Position numbers and translations under genes: made by a program. The notes beneath the pieces were generated by a model. The model was not told the origin of the DNA, did not search any database, and worked only from the letters and a program-made list of their open reading frames with translations. A stretch of DNA of 8,033 bases from Euryarchaeota archaeon UBA257. GTDB lineage: Archaea; Thermoplasmatota; Poseidoniia; Poseidoniales; Thalassarchaeaceae. How positions within the stretch are numbered: position 1 is the stretch's first letter; the number at the start of each line of letters is the position of its first letter. This document shows, piece by piece, positions 5,391 through 8,033 of the stretch. The stretch spans positions 1-8,033 of the forward strand of contig DAJO01000074.1 of NCBI GenBank assembly GCA_002498985.1, read 5' to 3'.

Positions 5391-6098
5391 TTACAATCTA
5401 TCTAATTGCTTCAATGTCGATTCTCTGTCTAACTTTTCATACCCATTTGAATCTACAACTGCTATCTCAACAGTTTCCCTATTTAGGTCATCTTCAAGTG
5501 ATTCTTTTAGAGCTTCCAAACCAAGTTTTATTGCAGCATTCTTAGTCATGTTTAATTTCCAATTATTCTCAAAGTGATCGATTACTGTTGATCTTCCACG
5601 GCCTATCGCACCTGCTTGGTAAGATTGGTATGCACCTGATGGGTCAGTCTCAAAAAGATGGATCCCTTCATCGTCAACTCCTGCGATGAGTAAGGCTGTT
5701 CCGAATGGCCTTGCTCCACCATACTGAGTGAATGACTGCATGAAGTCGCACATTTTCTTAACTAAAGTAGTGATAGCAATAGAATCTCCATAGGTCATCC
5801 TATTTACTTGGCATTGTACTCTTGCTTTGTCAACCAGTTGCCTAGCATCTGCAACAAGACCAGAAGTTGTGATTCCAATATGATCATCTATCTTATACAT
5901 CTTCTCTATGGAATCTGTTAGGATTAATTTGCTTGAAATTCTCTTGTCTACTATCAATATGACTCCATCTTTAAACTTGAGTCCCACTGTCGTAGTTCCT
6001 CTTTTTACCGATTCTCGAGCATATTCTACTTGGTAAAGTCGTCCATCTGGAGAGAATGTAGATACTCCATGGTCATATCCGCGTCCGCTTGGCTGCAT
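5391..6098 (-). CDS. psmA: Proteasome alpha subunit
   Basis: This is the outer-ring subunit of the archaeal 20S proteasome; seven copies form the gated antechamber to which the PAN or Cdc48-type ATPases dock. The 235-residue sequence matches archaeal alpha along its length: an N-terminal gate segment, STFSPDGRLYQVEYARESV (13-31, proteasome A signature), RPFG at about 130-133, and the C-terminal NAAIKLGLEALKESLE helix. Gate residues Y8, D9, P17 and Y26 are present, and the ATPase HbYX pocket residues K66, G80 and L81 are kept. The usual YDR motif reads Tyr-Asp-His here. There is no N-terminal propeptide or catalytic Thr, as expected for alpha. It is the first gene of the minus-strand run, and no clear ribosome-binding site precedes ATG 6098, so a short-leader or leaderless mRNA is likely. 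Confidence 0.97.
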   Translation of the reverse strand: MQPSGRGYDHGVSTFSPDGRLYQVEYARESVKRGTTTVGLKFKDGVILIVDKRISSKLILTDSIEKMYKIDDHIGITTSGLVADARQLVDKARVQCQVNRMTYGDSIAITTLVKKMCDFMQSFTQYGGARPFGTALLIAGVDDEGIHLFETDPSGAYQSYQAGAIGRGRSTVIDHFENNWKLNMTKNAAIKLGLEALKESLEDDLNRETVEIAVVDSNGYEKLDRESTLKQLDRL

Positions 6099-6197
6099 GT
6101 TAATCAGACTGCAACCAACGAAGGTGTCTTATGAATCTTGACAGTAAGATGGCTGGATAATAGTGGCATTCATTGCCAAGGACGTTTTCGGTGTAGT
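6099..6197. promoter_or_regulatory. Divergent promoter region for psmA and dph6
   Basis: These 99 bases separate two divergent start codons and must hold both promoters. On the minus strand, TTCATAAG at 6127-6134 is centred about 32 bases before the psmA ATG, a plausible weak TATA box giving a leader of a few bases. On the plus strand, GGATAATAG at 6155-6163 is centred about 39 bases before the dph6 ATG. Neither is a textbook TATA sequence. An inverted repeat lies at 6164-6178. Confidence 0.45.
6164..6178. repeat. Inverted repeat TGGCA-N5-TGCCA in the divergent promoter
   Basis: TGGCA (6164-6168) and TGCCA (6174-6178) flank five bases. It lies directly after the candidate plus-strand TATA box and before the dph6 start, a position where a bound dimeric regulator would block transcription. 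A five-base match is short and could be chance. Confidence 0.3.
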
Positions 6198-6869
6198 ATG
6201 AAAGTTGCAGTCCTAGCATCTGGAGGAAAAGATTCCACCTATGCATCATGGTGGGCATTAATGCAGGGTTGGTCTTTGGAAGTAATGATTACTGTAAAAA
6301 TTACAGGTGACGATTCCATGATGTTTCAACTTCAAAATACAGAAATAGCAGAATTTCAAGCGAAATCGATTGGCGTGGAGTGGCTTAAAGTAAATTCTTC
6401 AGGGATTGAAAATGATGAAATTGATGAACTTGAAGATGCAATAAGAGAATTTGGGGGGGCTTTGGATGCAATTGTTGTTGGTGCTCTGAGATCTGACTAT
6501 CAAAAAACTAGAATTGAAAGGATGTGTGAAAGATTGAATCTCATATCATTCTGCCCATTATGGCACCATAGTCCTACAGAACATATGAATTCTCTAATAG
6601 AACACGGTTTTGATGTCAGAATAGTTTCTGTTTCTTCAGAGGGATTAGATCAAAGATGGCTTGGAGAAAAAATAACCAAAGAAAGTCTAGAAGAATTAAC
6701 TACACTCTCAAATAAATTTAGATTTAATTTAGATGGAGAAGGAGGGGAATTTGAGACTATTACACTCGATGCACCCCACTTCAAAAAAACGATTATTTGT
6801 GAAGGAGAAAAAACTTGGAATGGAGTCAGAGGAGTTTGGGATATTACAAAAATTCAACTATCACCATAG
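6198..6869 (+). CDS. dph6: Diphthine--ammonia ligase (Dph6)
   Basis: Dph6 catalyses the last step of diphthamide synthesis: ATP-dependent amidation of diphthine on the conserved His of elongation factor 2. The 223-residue protein is an N-type ATP pyrophosphatase. The PP-loop SGGKDS is at residues 8-13, the family block GALRSDYQKTRIE at 95-107, Pro-Leu-Trp-His at 120-123, and the diagnostic GEGGEFET at 180-187. ATG 6198 is chosen because it puts the PP-loop at the normal distance from the N-terminus; an upstream in-frame TTG at 6138 would add 20 non-homologous residues. GGTG four bases before ATG is at best a weak ribosome site. Length is normal for archaeal Dph6 (about 220-240). It diverges from psmA. 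Dph2 and Dph5 are not in the window. Confidence 0.93.
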   Translation: MKVAVLASGGKDSTYASWWALMQGWSLEVMITVKITGDDSMMFQLQNTEIAEFQAKSIGVEWLKVNSSGIENDEIDELEDAIREFGGALDAIVVGALRSDYQKTRIERMCERLNLISFCPLWHHSPTEHMNSLIEHGFDVRIVSVSSEGLDQRWLGEKITKESLEELTTLSNKFRFNLDGEGGEFETITLDAPHFKKTIICEGEKTWNGVRGVWDITKIQLSP

Positions 6870-6871
6870 GG

Positions 6872-6879
6872 TTATAATC
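6872..6879 (+). promoter_or_regulatory. TATA box of purB
   Basis: TTATAATC, two bases past the dph6 stop, is centred about 28 bases before ATG 6904. Archaeal TATA boxes are centred about 26-27 bases before the transcription start, so RNA would begin at or within a few bases of the ATG, suggesting a leaderless mRNA. Confidence 0.5.
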
Positions 6880-6903
6880 AAACATGAAAAGCATCTCGCA
6901 ATA

Positions 6904-8033
6904 ATGGGGAACAACGTGACGGTATCACCATTAGACTACAGATATGGACGAGATGAGGCTAAATCTATTTGGTCGAGAGAAGGCCGACATGAGAGACAAC
7001 TTGATGTTGAAAGAGCATTAATTTGGGCTCACTGCCAACTAGGAAGGGTCAGTCCTGAAGACTACGATAAAGTTGCAGAAATTGCAAAACCTGAAATTGT
7101 CACAGCAGATAGAGTTGACGAAATAGAGAGAGAAACTAGGCACGACATTATGGCGCTAACAAAAGCAATGGCAGAAGCAGCAGGTGATTCGGGATGGTGT
7201 ATACACTTAGGCGCCACAAGTAATGATATTGTTGATTCAGCAGTAGCATTGCAAATACGTGATAGCATTAATTTACAACAAGAAACACTCAAAATGTTAC
7301 TTTCTACGTTGTGTGATTTGGCTGAAAGAGAGAGAGATACAGTGATGCTAGGACGCACACATGGCCAAGCAGCAGTACCAATTACATTTGGACTCAAAGT
7401 GGCCGTTTGGGTAGATGAATTCAGAAGACATCTTGATAGATTAGATGAACTAACTCCTAGAGTTACTACTGGAAAATTTCTAGGAGCAGTTGGCACCGGA
7501 GCAGCACAGGGAGAAAATGCATTCGAACTTCAGAACCTAATTATGCAAAATTTAGGTCTTCAAACTCCAATTGCTACCACTCAGGTTGTTGGAAGAGATC
7601 GATACATAGAGTGGGTATCATGGATGGCAAATGTATCTACCAGTATTGAGAAGGCCCTGCAAGAAGTAAGAAATCTTCAGAGAAGCGAGATTGCAGAAGT
7701 AGGAGAATATTTCGATGCTGAAAAGCAAGTTGGTTCATCTACTATGGCTCATAAAAAGAACCCTATAACAGCAGAAAATGCATGCGGATTAGCAAGAATA
7801 GTTAGATCTATGATAATACCATCGTATGAAAATGCTCTATTGTGGCATGAAAGAGATTTAGCTAATTCATCTGCAGAGAGATTTACACTTTCTCATTCAA
7901 TGATATTATTGGATGACATTATTATCAAATGTGATAAAGTGTTATCAAAACTGGGTGTAGATTCGGAGAGAATGATGTACAATATTAAGTCACAAAAGGG
8001 CCTTGTAATGGCTGAAAAATTAATGATAGCATT
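6904..8033 (+). CDS. purB: Adenylosuccinate lyase, 3' end outside the window
   Basis: Adenylosuccinate lyase removes fumarate from SAICAR and from adenylosuccinate, serving two steps of purine synthesis. The frame runs open to the window end, giving 376 residues of an expected 430-470, so about 75 C-terminal residues are missing. Visible features are the N-terminal PLDYRYG (9-15), ETRHDI (77-82), LGATSNDIVDSA (102-113), GRTHGQAAVP (150-159) with the conserved catalytic-region His153, and the fumarate lyase signature GSSTMAHKKNP (277-287) containing the mobile-loop Ser. The TSND and HKKNP variants favour PurB over argininosuccinate lyase or fumarase. ATG 6904 has no Shine-Dalgarno but has a well-placed TATA box. 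An in-frame GTG at 6916, with GGGGA five bases before it, is the alternative and would shorten it by four residues. No truncation or frameshift is seen within the window. Confidence 0.94.
   Translation, partial: MGNNVTVSPLDYRYGRDEAKSIWSREGRHERQLDVERALIWAHCQLGRVSPEDYDKVAEIAKPEIVTADRVDEIERETRHDIMALTKAMAEAAGDSGWCIHLGATSNDIVDSAVALQIRDSINLQQETLKMLLSTLCDLAERERDTVMLGRTHGQAAVPITFGLKVAVWVDEFRRHLDRLDELTPRVTTGKFLGAVGTGAAQGENAFELQNLIMQNLGLQTPIATTQVVGRDRYIEWVSWMANVSTSIEKALQEVRNLQRSEIAEVGEYFDAEKQVGSSTMAHKKNPITAENACGLARIVRSMIIPSYENALLWHERDLANSSAERFTLSHSMILLDDIIIKCDKVLSKLGVDSERMMYNIKSQKGLVMAEKLMIA

Noticed and set aside
5343..5397. ATTGTA/TACAAT inverted repeat in the psmA-SBDS spacer as a terminator or attenuator
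   Set aside because: Six AT-rich pairs with a 14-base loop would be a weak stem, one arm overlaps the psmA stop, and no T-run follows.
6138..6197. Longer Dph6 beginning at TTG 6138
   Set aside because: The added 20 residues precede the usual MKVAVLASGGKDS start and would cover the promoter region; ATG 6198 fits the family.
7062..7496. A 144-codon open frame on the minus strand opposite purB
   Set aside because: The plus strand encodes conserved adenylosuccinate lyase motifs here; the antisense product is Ser/Thr/Leu-rich and matches nothing I recognise.

Overview
This window is archaeal and almost entirely coding. It carries the archaeal exosome subunits Rrp4, Rrp41 and Rrp42, a proteasome alpha subunit, an archaeal-type SBDS protein, ribosomal protein eL43, a KEOPS Pcc1-like protein, prefoldin beta and diphthine-ammonia ligase. 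The DNA is AT-rich. The compact overlapping genes, many Shine-Dalgarno sites and marine-like AT-rich composition suggest an uncultured Thermoplasmatota-type euryarchaeon, such as Marine Group II/III (Poseidoniales). That placement is an inference from gene style, not from a phylogenetic marker comparison.

Layout. (1) Positions 1-712, plus strand: a small hypothetical protein overlaps a Nudix hydrolase. (2) Positions 676-6098, minus strand: a nine-gene run read right to left as psmA, SBDS, rrp4, rrp41, rrp42, eL43, pcc1-like, prefoldin beta and an unrecognised helical-repeat protein. Most junctions are overlaps or gaps of 0-1 base with strong Shine-Dalgarno sites; the two larger gaps are 47 bases (psmA-SBDS) and 30 bases (SBDS-rrp4). 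(3) Positions 6099-6197: a divergent promoter region of 99 bases. (4) Positions 6198-8033, plus strand: dph6, then purB, which runs off the window end. There are no rRNA, tRNA, CRISPR or mobile-element features, and no non-coding stretch exceeds 100 bases.

How the genes work together. The minus-strand run is a version of the conserved archaeal exosome-proteasome superoperon. It joins RNA 3'-end processing and decay (Rrp4/41/42), protein degradation (PsmA), ribosome maturation (SBDS), the large ribosomal subunit (eL43), tRNA t6A modification (Pcc1) and co-translational folding (prefoldin). Dph6, divergent from it, completes diphthamide on elongation factor 2, the GTPase family that works with SBDS. 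PurB belongs to purine synthesis.

The most open items are the helical-repeat protein at the end of the superoperon, the absence of rpoP between eL43 and pcc1 together with an extended eL43 tail, a His in place of Arg in the proteasome alpha YDR gate motif, and a GC-rich, inverted-repeat-containing patch at the 5' end of rrp4.
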